64,000 nt of DNA from Bartonella kosoyi (GCF_003606325.2 NZ_CP031843.2:1178001-1242000); one strand, 5' to 3'. Positions 38,444 through 49,076 are shown, counted from the stretch's first letter. Made by a program: numbers and translations. The notes: generated by a model not told the origin, from the sequence alone.

Positions 38444-38749
38444 CTATGGGTTCTGTTTTGGAACTAAAGACATTGTGTATGTGTGATAAAGGTCATTGCC
38501 ATCTTTAAATGATAGATAACGCGATGATACCCAACCTCTTTGAGCGTTATGTCGGATATGGCACCAATTTCCTTCACAGTTTTTAACAAAAACCAATTCT
38601 CCAGCAGAGATTAAGCCACAAACTGCATACTGAGTGCTCGGTCCTGTTCTAAAATTAAGATTTGTTGTCACAAAGGCATCTGCTGCTTTAGATATTGTTG
38701 TGGCTAAAAAGAAAGAGCCCAACATAAAAAAAATGACGAATTTTTTCAT
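38444..38749 (-). CDS. Small secreted SH3b-domain protein
   Basis: A 101-residue protein with a signal peptide (residues 1-22, ending SKAAD) and one bacterial SH3 domain (about 25-82) with the family pattern NLNFRTGPSTQY, then GNWCHIRHNAQRGWVSSRYL. Three cysteines lie in the domain (C44, C59, C63 region), two of which may pair in the periplasm. Such domains often bind cell wall peptides. It stands alone, divergent from greA. Confidence 0.82.
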   Translation of the reverse strand: MKKFVIFFMLGSFFLATTISKAADAFVTTNLNFRTGPSTQYAVCGLISAGELVFVKNCEGNWCHIRHNAQRGWVSSRYLSFKDGNDLYHTYTMSLVPKQNP

Positions 38750-38962
38750 TTTTCTGCAAAGAACTTCTTTAGAAATTATCCCTCTCTCTTTATATACCGT
38801 ATGATTTTTGTTGCTAGACTATGATAAAACAAAAAAAATTACAATTCTTTCTTCTTTATAAGACTTTTTTAGGAGGAGAGCGAAGTTTAACGTTTTAAAC
38901 ACCAAAATGAGATGTTTTAAACATTATTAGTGCATGTTTTGTTCCCTTTATTTATTTTTATA

Positions 38963-38991
38963 TGGAAAACAGGGATACTGTGCTATATAAT
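38963..38991 (+). promoter_or_regulatory. Predicted greA promoter
   Basis: TGGAAA (38963-38968, 4/6 to TTGACA) and TATAAT (38986-38991, 6/6) are separated by exactly 17 bases. Transcription would begin near 38998, giving a leader of about 88 bases before the greA start. Confidence 0.6.
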
Positions 38992-39009
38992 GAGGAAGAT
39001 CGTAGTTTT

Positions 39010-39043
39010 CGGATTCCAAAAGTAATTTTGGAAGCCGTTTTTT
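39010..39043 (+). terminator. Intrinsic terminator / attenuator in the greA leader
   Basis: CGG-A-TTCCAAAA, loop GTAA, TTTTGGAA-G-CCG form an 11-pair stem with one mismatch, followed directly by six T on the plus strand. The minus strand lacks a T run, so it acts only toward greA. No plus-strand gene lies upstream of it. Confidence 0.75.
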
Positions 39044-39085
39044 GTGTTTTTATTAAACCTTCCGTGTAATAGAAAGGGACGGATT

Positions 39086-39559
39086 ATGGAAAAAGTTCCG
39101 ATGACTACAGCTGGTTTTGAAAGTCTTAAAGAAGAGTTGCGTTGGCGTCAACAACAGGAACGTCCACGAATTATTGAAGCAATTTCTGAGGCGCGTGCCC
39201 ATGGTGATTTGTCAGAAAACGCCGAGTATCACGCTGCTAAAGAAGCTCAAAGTCATAATGAGGGGCGTATCAATGAGCTTGAAGATTATATCGCAAGAGC
39301 AGAAGTTATAGATGTCTCTCGTCTTTCAGGCGATAAAATCAAATTTGGAGCGACTATTAAACTCTTAGATGAAGATACTGAAGAAAAAAAGGTGTATCAG
39401 ATTGTAGGGGATCAAGAAGCTGATGTAAAGATTGGTAAAATCTCTATTTCTTCGCCGATTGCACGTGCACTCATTGGCAAGCAAGAGGGTGATGTGATTG
39501 AAGTGAATGCTCCTGGTGGTGCGCATAATTACGAAATCATTAAGGTTCAGTACATTTGA
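39086..39559 (+). CDS. greA: Transcription elongation factor GreA
   Basis: A 157-residue factor that rescues backtracked RNA polymerase by stimulating transcript cleavage. The N-terminal coiled coil (about 1-75) carries the functional tip ([18 protein letters not shown], acidic residues D/E), and the C-terminal FKBP-like domain ends [12 protein letters not shown] start it at the ATG 39086 (MEKVPMT), preceded by AAAGGGA. An upstream in-frame codon at 39044 would add 14 residues foreign to the family. It lies behind its own promoter and attenuator, with lpcC 14 bases downstream. Confidence 0.96.
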   Translation: MEKVPMTTAGFESLKEELRWRQQQERPRIIEAISEARAHGDLSENAEYHAAKEAQSHNEGRINELEDYIARAEVIDVSRLSGDKIKFGATIKLLDEDTEEKKVYQIVGDQEADVKIGKISISSPIARALIGKQEGDVIEVNAPGGAHNYEIIKVQYI

Positions 39560-39573
39560 ATATCTAAATAGTT

Positions 39574-40632
39574 ATGCGTGTGTTGTTGGAAGAAACTGAG
39601 ATTATTGTGCCTCACTTTAAAAGGCGTTTATCCGGAGTGACATCTACGATTATTCAGCTTGTTCCACTGCAGCGCGAACAGGGTATACGTATAGCCACGC
39701 TAGGGTTTGGATTACCAAAAAAATTGCCGGCTCTTGCCTTTCGGGACCTTTTCGGACTTTGGAAAAGTCCGAAAGGGAAGTCGTTTCGTATTTGGCATGC
39801 AAGGCGCAATATTGAGATGCTTTTTGGGATCTTGTTGCGTGATGTCTTGCGTATGAAGCTGCAACTTATCTTTACATCGGCTTCACAACGCCATCATAAG
39901 CCTTTTACCAAATGGTTGATTCGCCGTATGGATAGGGTTATTGCTACCAGTACACATACGGGCGCTTATTTAGAAGTGCCACATAAGGTTATTATGCATG
40001 GCGTGGATGTGAGGCGTTTTACGTCACCACAGATGCATGATGATTGCTTTGCTTCGACAGGATTTCCAGGAAAATATGCGGTAGGATGTTTTGGGCGTTT
40101 GCGCAGCTCAAAGGGAACAGATTTATTTGTTGATGCTATGATAGCATTATTGCCACGCTACCTAGACTGGACAGCACTTATCGCTGGTCGTACAACAGAG
40201 CAACATTATCGTTTTGAAAAAGAATTACGCCAAAAAGTTGCAGAAGCGGGTTTAGAAGAGCGCATTATTTTTCTTGGTGAGATTTTAGACATCCCTTTGT
40301 GGTATCGTCGTTTATCGCTTTATGTTGCACCTTCTCGTACAGAAGGTTTCGGTTTAACACCATTAGAGGCAATGGCATCACAGGTTGCAGTTGTAACGAG
40401 TGATGCAGGCGCTTATAAAGAATTGGTTGTAGAAGGAACAGGAACGGTTGTAAAAGCAGGAGATGGTTTGGCTTTAACGGCAGCCATTGAACCTTATTTT
40501 GCTGATGTAGAAAAAACATTGGCAGCTGGAAAGAAGGCTTTAACGCACGTTCGTACGCATTTTCCTTTGGAAAAAGAGGCAAGCGAGATTGAAAGTGTTT
40601 ACAAAGAACTGTTTGCGGAAAAAATACCTTAG
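39574..40632 (+). CDS. lpcC: LPS core glycosyltransferase LpcC-like (GT4)
   Basis: A 352-residue GT-B fold glycosyltransferase of family 4. The N-terminal RRLSGVTSTIIQLVPLQ pattern and the C-terminal nucleotide-sugar motif APSRTEGFGLTPLEAMAS (E-x7-E) are present. In Rhizobium, LpcC is a mannosyltransferase of the LPS core, and greA-lpcC linkage also occurs in Brucella and rhizobia. Mannose specificity is inferred. It probably shares the greA transcript (14-base gap). No terminator is evident behind it. Confidence 0.85.
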   Translation: MRVLLEETEIIVPHFKRRLSGVTSTIIQLVPLQREQGIRIATLGFGLPKKLPALAFRDLFGLWKSPKGKSFRIWHARRNIEMLFGILLRDVLRMKLQLIFTSASQRHHKPFTKWLIRRMDRVIATSTHTGAYLEVPHKVIMHGVDVRRFTSPQMHDDCFASTGFPGKYAVGCFGRLRSSKGTDLFVDAMIALLPRYLDWTALIAGRTTEQHYRFEKELRQKVAEAGLEERIIFLGEILDIPLWYRRLSLYVAPSRTEGFGLTPLEAMASQVAVVTSDAGAYKELVVEGTGTVVKAGDGLALTAAIEPYFADVEKTLAAGKKALTHVRTHFPLEKEASEIESVYKELFAEKIP

Positions 40633-41816
40633 ATTATATCAAAAGTCTTCTTGAGGAATGATAAAAAGTGCTTCCCTTAAAGGTTATTTCATAATCATCA
40701 AGAAAATAGCTCAATGATATGAATGTTATTTTATAAAGTTGATCTTGGCTTTAGGAAAATACTATAAGAAGTTCTCAAAATTTTAGATAAAAGATTAAAA
40801 ATGTATAGGCTTGAGAGCGAGATGTGGCTTATGATAAAGCATACGAGGAGAGAGGAAAGCTATTTTTATTCTAGAGATATATTGGAATAAGAAAATAGTG
40901 TTTTAAATCAAGACTAGGAATTGATTCACCCTCTTAATGGTTGTTGTGCTTGTTTGTTTTGTAAGACTTAAATAGAGTGCAAAAAAAATGTTTTTTGATC
41001 TTAAAAAAGAGAGTGATGGTATTTCCATGAATAAAATAGTCATCCATATTTTCAATTAATTCATAATAAGATGGATCTAAGATCAATATATTGATTCATA
41101 TAGATAATTTATCTCTTCAATTTGAATAAGAACTTTGAATATCGTAAGATTTTCTCATGTCAAATCTGTTAATATTACATCAATGAGAGCCACAATTAGA
41201 AGATGGCAGGTGGTAGATAAAAACTATTGAAGATAAGGTGTAAAGAGATTTCTTATAAATTACCTGAAGTGCAGATTGTTGTAACATTAACAGAAAGAAA
41301 ATAGTATGGTGGTGTATTTATATCTTTTTTTTCTGCTATCGACTTGCAGCTTATTATTTAAATAAAAATAATAATGATCATTTTATCTTTCATAAAGACT
41401 GTCATGAAATGGGAGTGAAGAGCATTGTGAGATGTTTTTTTAAGATTATGAGTTTGTAACAAATGATATTTTTTACAAAGACATGACTTATTAGAGAAGA
41501 AACATTTTTATCAGCAAATATTCATATTTTTTGTGTGAGAGCTTATTTGTAAAAAAGGATGTTCTATCTATCCGTTTTATTTGATAGAGAATCTTAATAA
41601 TGTAATGTGAAGTGTTATAGGTTATGGCTTTGAAAGCTGTTGACACTTGATTGTTTTTTCGAAATATTTTTATTGTCGATCATTTATCTGCTAATTTATT
41701 TAAAATTTTAAGAAATATTCAGTTGATTAATTGAAGATTGAATATTATTCCGCATATTGTTCATACCTGTTAGTCTTGTTAATTTTTTACCATGGTAGAA
41801 TAAAATGCTCTATGCA
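40633..41816. other. Long convergent non-coding gap between lpcC and trkH
   Basis: About 1.2 kb. It contains repeat copy C (about 41070-41300). The rest is AT-rich without a supported gene. Confidence 0.5.
41070..41300 (+). repeat. Dispersed degenerate intergenic repeat, copy C
   Basis: The segment TTTCTCATGTCAAATCTGTT (41151) aligns with TTTCTCATTCCAAATCTGTT at 45637. About 105 bp later, TTATAAATTACCTGAAGTGC (41254) aligns with TTTTGAACCATCTCAAGTGC at 45743. The upstream part (ATTGATTCATATAGATAATTT) also resembles the other copies. Ends are approximate. Confidence 0.55.
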
Positions 41817-43223
41817 TTAGAATTGTTCACGCCAGAAAGCGGGAATAAAAAGGACGAATATTGTTATGATTTCAAGGCGTCCAGCTAACATGAGAAAACT
41901 TAAAATCCATAAAGCATTATCGTTGATTGTAGAGAAATTGCCAACGGGGCCAATAATATCTCCAAAGCCTGGGCCAACATTTGAAAGTGCTGTTAATACG
42001 CCCGTAAAGGCAGAGGTAAAGTCAAGACCGGTTGTAAGCAAAAGTGCAGTGCCGATAACAAGACAGAACATATAAAGACAGACAAAAAATAAAACAGCTT
42101 GAGCAACATCGTTTGATATATTTGAGTGATCGTAGCGCGCCTTTACAACGACATTAGGAGAAAGAAGTTTTTCTATATTTGTTTGTGTAATACGCCAAAG
42201 AATAATGAGGCGATTGATTTTCATACCACCAGAAGTAGAACCGGCACACCCGCCTGTAAAAGAAACAATGAAGAAGATTCCAAGTGCAAAAGGCCCCCAA
42301 AGTTGATAATCTTCAGCACTGTAACCTGTGGTGCTAATAATGGATGAAAGGTGAAAAATGACATCAAGGAAAATCAAGTGGAAAGCGCGATGATCATGAA
42401 ACCGTAGCCATGCTGCTAAAGCAAAGCTGAAAAGGAGAACGATATGGAGAAAAACAATCACTTGTGGGTCAAGGAAGCGTTTGGATTGTCCAGGAAGGAC
42501 TAGTTTAACATAAAGTACGAAGGGCAAAGCAGAAAGCAACATGAAGATTGTTGCAATAATTAAGATGGCTGGTGTATCAGAAAAATAGCCAAAAGAAGCA
42601 TCATGCGTTGAAAAACCAGCAGTTGCGACCGTACTCATTGCATGGTTAATGGCATCAAATAAATTCATACCTGCAGCAAAATAAGAAAGCATACAAGCCA
42701 ATGTGAGCCCAACATAAGCGATGATAATTCCGTTCGCAATTTGGTTGATGCGGGGTAGTATTTTTTCAGATTTATCAGATGATTCCATATGAAAAAGTCG
42801 TACGCCCCCTACACGCAATGAAGGCAAAAGCAAGAGGGCTAAACCGATAAAACCAATGCCCCCAATCCAGCATATAATAGAACGCCATAACAAAATACTT
42901 CGCGATAAATGATCAAGACCAGAAAGGACTGTGGAGCCTGTTGTTGTAATTCCTGAGACAGATTCAAAAATGGCACCTGCGAGAGAAATAGGAAGAGGAG
43001 AAAGATAAAGAGGCAAAGCACCTACAATGCTTCCTGTAAGCCAAAGGCAAACAGTGAGCATAAATCCAAGCCGTGCTGAAAAACGACAAGTAGCTCCCTT
43101 CGTAGCTAAAAGAATCAGCGTTGCTAACATGGTAGTTATGGCACAAGAATAGAGAAAGGTTATCCCATTATGGTTTTTGTCATGCAAATCAACCAAAATT
43201 GGCAAAAGCATTGCTCCTCCCAT
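41817..43223 (-). CDS. TrkH-type potassium uptake channel subunit
   Basis: A 468-residue inner membrane protein of the TrkH/KtrB superfamily, with four repeated helix-pore-helix units. The filter segments are recognisable by glycine-rich loops such as ESVSGITTTGSTVLSG, AMSTVATAGFSTHD, ISTTGYSAEDY and LSNVGPGFG. It imports K+ with a TrkA-type partner, not present here. The first standard start codon is the ATG at 43223, but the frame stays open up to 43277 and the extra residues complete the first helix (see findings), so translation may begin near 43268 at ATT. Divergent from trxB. Confidence 0.88.
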   Translation of the reverse strand: MGGAMLLPILVDLHDKNHNGITFLYSCAITTMLATLILLATKGATCRFSARLGFMLTVCLWLTGSIVGALPLYLSPLPISLAGAIFESVSGITTTGSTVLSGLDHLSRSILLWRSIICWIGGIGFIGLALLLLPSLRVGGVRLFHMESSDKSEKILPRINQIANGIIIAYVGLTLACMLSYFAAGMNLFDAINHAMSTVATAGFSTHDASFGYFSDTPAILIIATIFMLLSALPFVLYVKLVLPGQSKRFLDPQVIVFLHIVLLFSFALAAWLRFHDHRAFHLIFLDVIFHLSSIISTTGYSAEDYQLWGPFALGIFFIVSFTGGCAGSTSGGMKINRLIILWRITQTNIEKLLSPNVVVKARYDHSNISNDVAQAVLFFVCLYMFCLVIGTALLLTTGLDFTSAFTGVLTALSNVGPGFGDIIGPVGNFSTINDNALWILSFLMLAGRLEIITIFVLFIPAFWREQF

Positions 43224-43535
43224 GATTAACGCAAAACGTGCACAGACATTGATAATAAACTGAAAAATGACCGTTCCCTATCTTTGTATCTCTTTTTATT
43301 ATGGTTTTGTGCTCATAAGAATTTACGTTTTTCTCTTTATAGGATAAAGATTAATTCTTAACATTGGCATGCCTTGATGAATTGATAATCAGATCTTTTC
43401 ATAAAACTTTAAAGGAAGCATATATAACATAATTGAGCCTATTGAAAAATATTTTTTAAAAGACTGTATTCCATTATAATTTATAGAATTATTAAGTTGT
43501 AAAACAATTAAGTTTAGAAAAATAAAGGGGATTTA
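43224..43535. other. Divergent gap between trkH and trxB
   Basis: Contains the possible extension of the trkH frame (43224-43277) and must carry both promoters. Nothing else is recognised. Confidence 0.45.
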
Positions 43536-44492
43536 ATGCTACAATCGCATATTCGTCTGCTGATTATTGGCTCCGGTCCGGCTGGTTATACAGCGGCGGT
43601 TTATGCGGCAAGAGCGATGCTCCAGCCGGTATTAGTAACAGGGTTGCAGCAGGGTGGACAATTGACAATTACAACGGATGTGGAAAATTATCCAGGTTTT
43701 GCTACCCCCATTCAAGGGCCATGGTTGATGGAACAAATGGCAAAACAAGCTGAGAATATGGGGACAAAAATTGTCTATGATACGATTACAAAGGCAGATT
43801 TATTGACGTATCCTTTTGTCTTATATGGGGATTCAGGAGCACAATATTCTTGTGATGCACTGATTATTGCAACAGGAGCCCAAGCACGCTGGCTTGGTCT
43901 AGAAAGTGAACAGACCTTTATGGGCGGTGGTGTTTCTGCTTGCGCTACGTGTGATGGCTTTTTTTATCGGGGTAAGGATGTTATTGTTGTAGGGGGAGGA
44001 AATACGGCCGTTGAAGAAGCCCTTTATTTATCGCATATAGCAAAAAGTGTAAGCGTGGTTCATCGGCGAGAACAGTTTCGGGCAGAGAAAATTTTGCAAG
44101 ATAGGTTATTTGCTTGTAATAATGTACGTGTTCTTTGGGATCATGTGGTTGAAGAAATTGTAGGACTGCCAGCTCAGGGAGCAAAGGGAGCTGTTGTAAC
44201 AGGAGCACGTTTGAAGAACGTTAAAACAGGTCATGAGATGAAAGTGGAAGCAGAGGGAATATTTATTGCCATTGGGCATGATCCTGCTGTTTCTCTGTTT
44301 GAAGGGCAACTGAAACAAAAAAGGGGCGGCTATTTATGGACAGCATCGGATTCAACAGCAACAAGTATTGCTGGTGTTTTTGCTGCAGGGGATGTAACAG
44401 ATGAAACATTCCGCCAAGCTGTAACAGCTGCGGGGAGGGGATGTATGGCAGCGTTAGAAGCAGAGCGGTTTTTGGATATATCTAAGCGTTAA
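43536..44492 (+). CDS. trxB: Thioredoxin reductase
   Basis: A 318-residue FAD enzyme that reduces thioredoxin with NADPH. It has the FAD-binding G12-S-G-P-A-G, the redox pair C136-A-T-C139-D, the NADPH-binding VVGGGNTAVEEALYL, and the C-terminal FAD motif GVFAAGDVTDETFRQAVTAAG. Length is standard. A LysR-type regulator gene follows by 41 bases in the same direction, the same pairing as in several rhizobia. GGGG precedes the ATG. Confidence 0.96.
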   Translation: MLQSHIRLLIIGSGPAGYTAAVYAARAMLQPVLVTGLQQGGQLTITTDVENYPGFATPIQGPWLMEQMAKQAENMGTKIVYDTITKADLLTYPFVLYGDSGAQYSCDALIIATGAQARWLGLESEQTFMGGGVSACATCDGFFYRGKDVIVVGGGNTAVEEALYLSHIAKSVSVVHRREQFRAEKILQDRLFACNNVRVLWDHVVEEIVGLPAQGAKGAVVTGARLKNVKTGHEMKVEAEGIFIAIGHDPAVSLFEGQLKQKRGGYLWTASDSTATSIAGVFAAGDVTDETFRQAVTAAGRGCMAALEAERFLDISKR

Positions 44493-44533
44493 TAATTTAT
44501 TAAAAATATAGAGATCTAGAGGTAGGATTAATT

Positions 44534-45439
44534 GTGGCGCCACCGTTGGATTGGGATAAGTTAAGGGTATTTCATGCAGCAGCAGAAGCGGGATCTTTTA
44601 CGCATGCTGCTCAAAAGCTTCATTTATCTCAATCAGCAGTTTCACGACAGGTATCGGCTTTAGAACAAGAGGTTGGGGTATCTTTATTCCTGCGTCATGC
44701 GCGTGGTTTGATTCTTACAGAACAGGGAGAAACTCTTTATCGTACAGCTCACGATGTTTTGATGAAGCTTGAAAGTGTCCGTTTACAATTAAGTGAAAGC
44801 TATGCAAAACCAACGGGGCATTTACGTGTGACCTCGACCTTCGGAATGGGGGCAGGGTGGATTGCAGAGCGTATGCCAGAATTTCTTAGTCTTTATCCTG
44901 ATATGCAAGTGCAGCTTTTGCTTTCTGATGAAGAGCTTGATTTGACGATGTGTCATGCAGATTGTGCTGTTCGCCTCCATCAACCCCAACAACCAGATCT
45001 TATACAAAGAAAATTATTTACAATTCATATGCATGTTTATGCTTCAGAAAAGTATATTGCAAATTATGGAAAACCAGAAAAATTGTCTGACCTCGATGAA
45101 CATCGTATTATTTCTTTCGGTGAACCTGTTCCTCCTTATTTATCTGGTTTAAATTGGTTAGAAAAAGCCGGTAGAAGTGATGGATCATTGCGCATTTCAA
45201 TTCTACAAATCAATAATATCATTTCAATAAAAAATGCGCTTATGCGTGATCTTGGGATTGCTGTATTGCCTGATTATATTGTCAATAATGATGAGCGCTT
45301 GGTGCGTCTTTTTCCTGATATGGTTGATATTCCTTCTTTTGATACTTTTTTTTGTTATCCTTATAATTTAAAGAATTTAGCAAGGTTGAATGCTTTTCGA
45401 GATTATATTTTCTTAAAAGCGCGTCAGTGGTCTTTTTAA
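44534..45439 (+). CDS. LysR-family transcriptional regulator
   Basis: A 301-residue regulator with an N-terminal winged helix-turn-helix (about 8-65: FHAAAEAGSFTHAAQKLHLSQSAVSRQV) and a C-terminal co-inducer-binding domain (about 92-295). The start is a GTG at 44534 behind GAGGTAGGA. It follows trxB in the same direction and may be co-transcribed. Target and ligand are unknown. Closest in layout to the GcvA-like/trxB-linked regulators of rhizobia. Confidence 0.9.
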   Translation: MAPPLDWDKLRVFHAAAEAGSFTHAAQKLHLSQSAVSRQVSALEQEVGVSLFLRHARGLILTEQGETLYRTAHDVLMKLESVRLQLSESYAKPTGHLRVTSTFGMGAGWIAERMPEFLSLYPDMQVQLLLSDEELDLTMCHADCAVRLHQPQQPDLIQRKLFTIHMHVYASEKYIANYGKPEKLSDLDEHRIISFGEPVPPYLSGLNWLEKAGRSDGSLRISILQINNIISIKNALMRDLGIAVLPDYIVNNDERLVRLFPDMVDIPSFDTFFCYPYNLKNLARLNAFRDYIFLKARQWSF

Positions 45440-45504
45440 TATTCATGCCTTATTTATAAGGGATAATTAATTGTTTTTTACCTTAAGACTCTCATAATAT
45501 TTTT

Positions 45505-45555
45505 TCATTTCAAATTTTCTCACATTGAATCAATACAATCATTGATTGCGTGATG
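45505..45555 (+). repeat. Partial unit of the dispersed repeat, adjacent to copy B
   Basis: TCATTTCAAATTTTCTCACATTGAATCAATACAATCA matches the first block of copy B (CATTCCAAATCTGTTTATATCGAATCAATCAACTCA) at about 45640. It lacks the second block, so it is a truncated tandem unit. Confidence 0.4.
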
Positions 45556-45559
45556 TTTT

Positions 45560-45945
45560 AAGTGTACAATTTATTGATTTATCATGATAATAAAAATTTA
45601 TTCATATTGAATTATAAGCTTGAGTATATTAAGCTTTTCTCATTCCAAATCTGTTTATATCGAATCAATCAACTCACTTGTTTGCACGTTACAAGCGGGT
45701 GGGGGGCATATAGATAAAATTTTATGAGAAAAGCATACCTCTTTTGAACCATCTCAAGTGCAAGGGCTGTCAAAACATGGGGGCTGGTAAAATTTGTGAT
45801 GGTACGAGTTTTCTCCTTCACAAATATAAAGATGGGGGATTTCAATGGCTTTTATCGTTATAACATCCACACAGCGCTATCGCGAGTTGGGGGGAGAGGG
45901 GCTTGAGACAGATCTCTTTAAATTTAAAACAAGCATGCTTATTAT
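45560..45945 (+). repeat. Dispersed degenerate intergenic repeat, copy B (best reference copy)
   Basis: First block CTCATTCCAAATCTGTTTAT (45639), second block GAACCATCTCAAGTGCAAGG (45746), third stretch GGGGGCTGGTAAAATTTGTGATGG (45780), and a tail AGGGGCTTGAGACAGATCTC (45896). All four can be aligned to copy A, and the first two also to copies C and D. No coding potential is conserved. Confidence 0.55.
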
Positions 45946-46159
45946 CTCATAATGATTTTTTCTGTTGAGATTGAGGTTACTTTGCTGAGAGCTGTATATC
46001 AAAGGATATGAGAAAAATAAACTTGGAGCTTGTTTGCATAGGTTTTACTCTAGTTTACGCGATTGATTCGCTGAAACAACCGGAGCCTTTTATGAGTTTT
46101 CTAAAACTATTTTAGGTCATACGGTGGAAGGACATTTGTGTGAATAAATACTCTTGCAG

Positions 46160-46240
46160 AAAGGGATAAAATATCCCTTATGAGTTTTCTCAAATGTGAA
46201 GGCTATTATAATATTGAAAATTGGACAATCGTATGAGGAT
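46160..46240 (+). repeat. Partial unit of the dispersed repeat (second block only)
   Basis: TCTCAAATGTGAAGGCTATT (46188) and the following TATTGAAAATTGG resemble TCTCAAGTGCAAGGGCTGTC and ATGGGGGCTGG of copy B. The first block is missing. The match is weak. Confidence 0.35.
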
Positions 46241-46458
46241 GGTCTCTTTCTATTTAATGAAAGAGATACAAGATTGAGAAAAAATTAGAGCTATGTGTCT
46301 ATTGCATAGCAGATACGCTTAAGTCTTTATTGTGCTTCTGCTTATAAAATGACATAGAATGCTATCTCTTGATTATGTTGCCTCCCATTGCATTTTCTTG
46401 AGTGTTCCCTTACGAAGATCTGTCAGATTGATTTTATCTCTGAGGATTTTCCAAATTT

Positions 46459-46483
46459 GCCGGACATGTGTCCGGCTTTTTTT
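46459..46483 (+). terminator. Orphan intrinsic terminator, possible end of a small RNA
   Basis: GCCGGACA and TGTCCGGC form a perfect GC-rich stem on a 2-base centre, followed by seven T (46477-46483). The nearest plus-strand gene, lysR, ends 1 kb upstream. A TATAAA (46343) without a good -35 hexamer is the only promoter hint. A transcript of roughly 100-130 bases ending here is possible. Confidence 0.75.
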
Positions 46484-47084
46484 ATTCCTAAAAGAGTGCT
46501 TAGAAATTGCAATGCATAGGGAGATTGATAAGAAAAAATTTCAAAAATTATGAAGATCAAAAAAATTTGTTAGGTAGACTAAAAGCTCAATGAGAAATTT
46601 GAGAGAGTTTTATTCTGTTGTACCATAAAACTCTTTTAAAACTTTATATATGGAGTGTTTTTTATGAAAGTATGAGATGAATATTAAGGGCTTGTTCATA
46701 ACACCTATAAAGTTAATTAAGTGGTTAATAGCGAAAACTTAAGAAAATTTAAACTATTTACACAACGGAGAGGGACGACTCTTCTTCATTTTCTGGCAAA
46801 AAGGAAGCCAAGTAATAGAAAAGGTTTCATTATAAGGGCGGTTATGTTGAAAAGTACGAGATTTCTTAGTGTTATAAATTGGATAGAGAAAGCTAAACAG
46901 TTTTTTTTATCTCTCATGACAATAGACTGACTCATTTATTTGATCACTAGATTTTTTTTGATTTTGATCTGCCGCTTCTATTTTTTCTGAATCGATAGGT
47001 CCTGTCCTTAATATAGCTTTCGATAGTGTGTTGGATAGAGTGACATTCGGTAAAAAACAATCACAAAAGATGATGTTAAAAATT

Positions 47085-48608
<1,524 letters not shown>

Positions 48609-48818
48609 TTAAAGAGCTGCAAGATTGCCAGCGGCAAATTTTCCTGAACGACGGTCTTGAAGAACATCATAAGAAATTTTTTGCCCTTCATTAAGATTGG
48701 TTAGACCAGAACGCTCAACGGCGGAAATGTGTACAAATACATCTGCACTGCCATCACTAGGCTGAATGAATCCGAAACCTTTTGTTGTATTGAACCACTT
48801 AACTGTTCCTGTAGACAT
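48609..48818 (-). CDS. cspA: Cold-shock-domain protein
   Basis: A 69-residue single cold-shock domain. RNP1-like KGFGFIQP and RNP2-like VFVHIS are both present and bind single-stranded RNA/DNA. It acts as an RNA chaperone; whether it is cold-induced cannot be told from the sequence. The start is the ATG at 48818 (MSTGTVKWFN), preceded by AAGGAG. An in-frame ATG at 48872 would add 18 residues foreign to the family and is likely part of the 5' leader. A strong terminator follows. Confidence 0.95.
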   Translation of the reverse strand: MSTGTVKWFNTTKGFGFIQPSDGSADVFVHISAVERSGLTNLNEGQKISYDVLQDRRSGKFAAGNLAAL

Positions 48819-49076
48819 AGGAAACTCCTTAGATATATAATTATATTGTATATTGAAGCTATCATTCTTCAATACGGTTGTAGATCGAAATTAGGTGGGA
48901 GAAGTTTCGTCAAAAGTGCAGAACGCACAGGAAAGAAAGTCACGTAACCGAAAATTCGATAAACCCCATATAAAAGCCTTTAGCATAAAAAGCAAGCTTT
49001 AATTGCTATTTTTTATACAAAGAAAAAATCAAGAAAGAGTATCAAAAAGCGTGTGCTTTTCCACATAGGAAGAAAT

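Larger units (their letters stand above)
38750..39085. other. Divergent gap with the greA leader
   Basis: Between the SH3 protein gene and greA. It holds a good sigma-70-type promoter (38963-38991) and an intrinsic terminator (39010-39043) in front of greA, described separately. Confidence 0.6.
45440..47084. other. Long convergent non-coding gap between lysR and aatA
   Basis: The longest gap in the window, about 1.65 kb. It holds repeat copy B (45560-45945), partial repeat units at 45505-45555 and 46160-46240, and an orphan terminator at 46459-46483. Short frames here have no binding site or coding character. Confidence 0.55.

Noticed and set aside
46359..46553. 64-codon plus-strand frame in the lysR-aatA gap.
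   Set aside because: It runs straight through the strong terminator at 46459-46483 and has no binding site; a non-coding RNA is the better reading.
46721..46930. 69-codon plus-strand frame beginning MVNSENLRKFKLF.
   Set aside because: No binding site, no family resemblance, and basic composition typical of chance frames.
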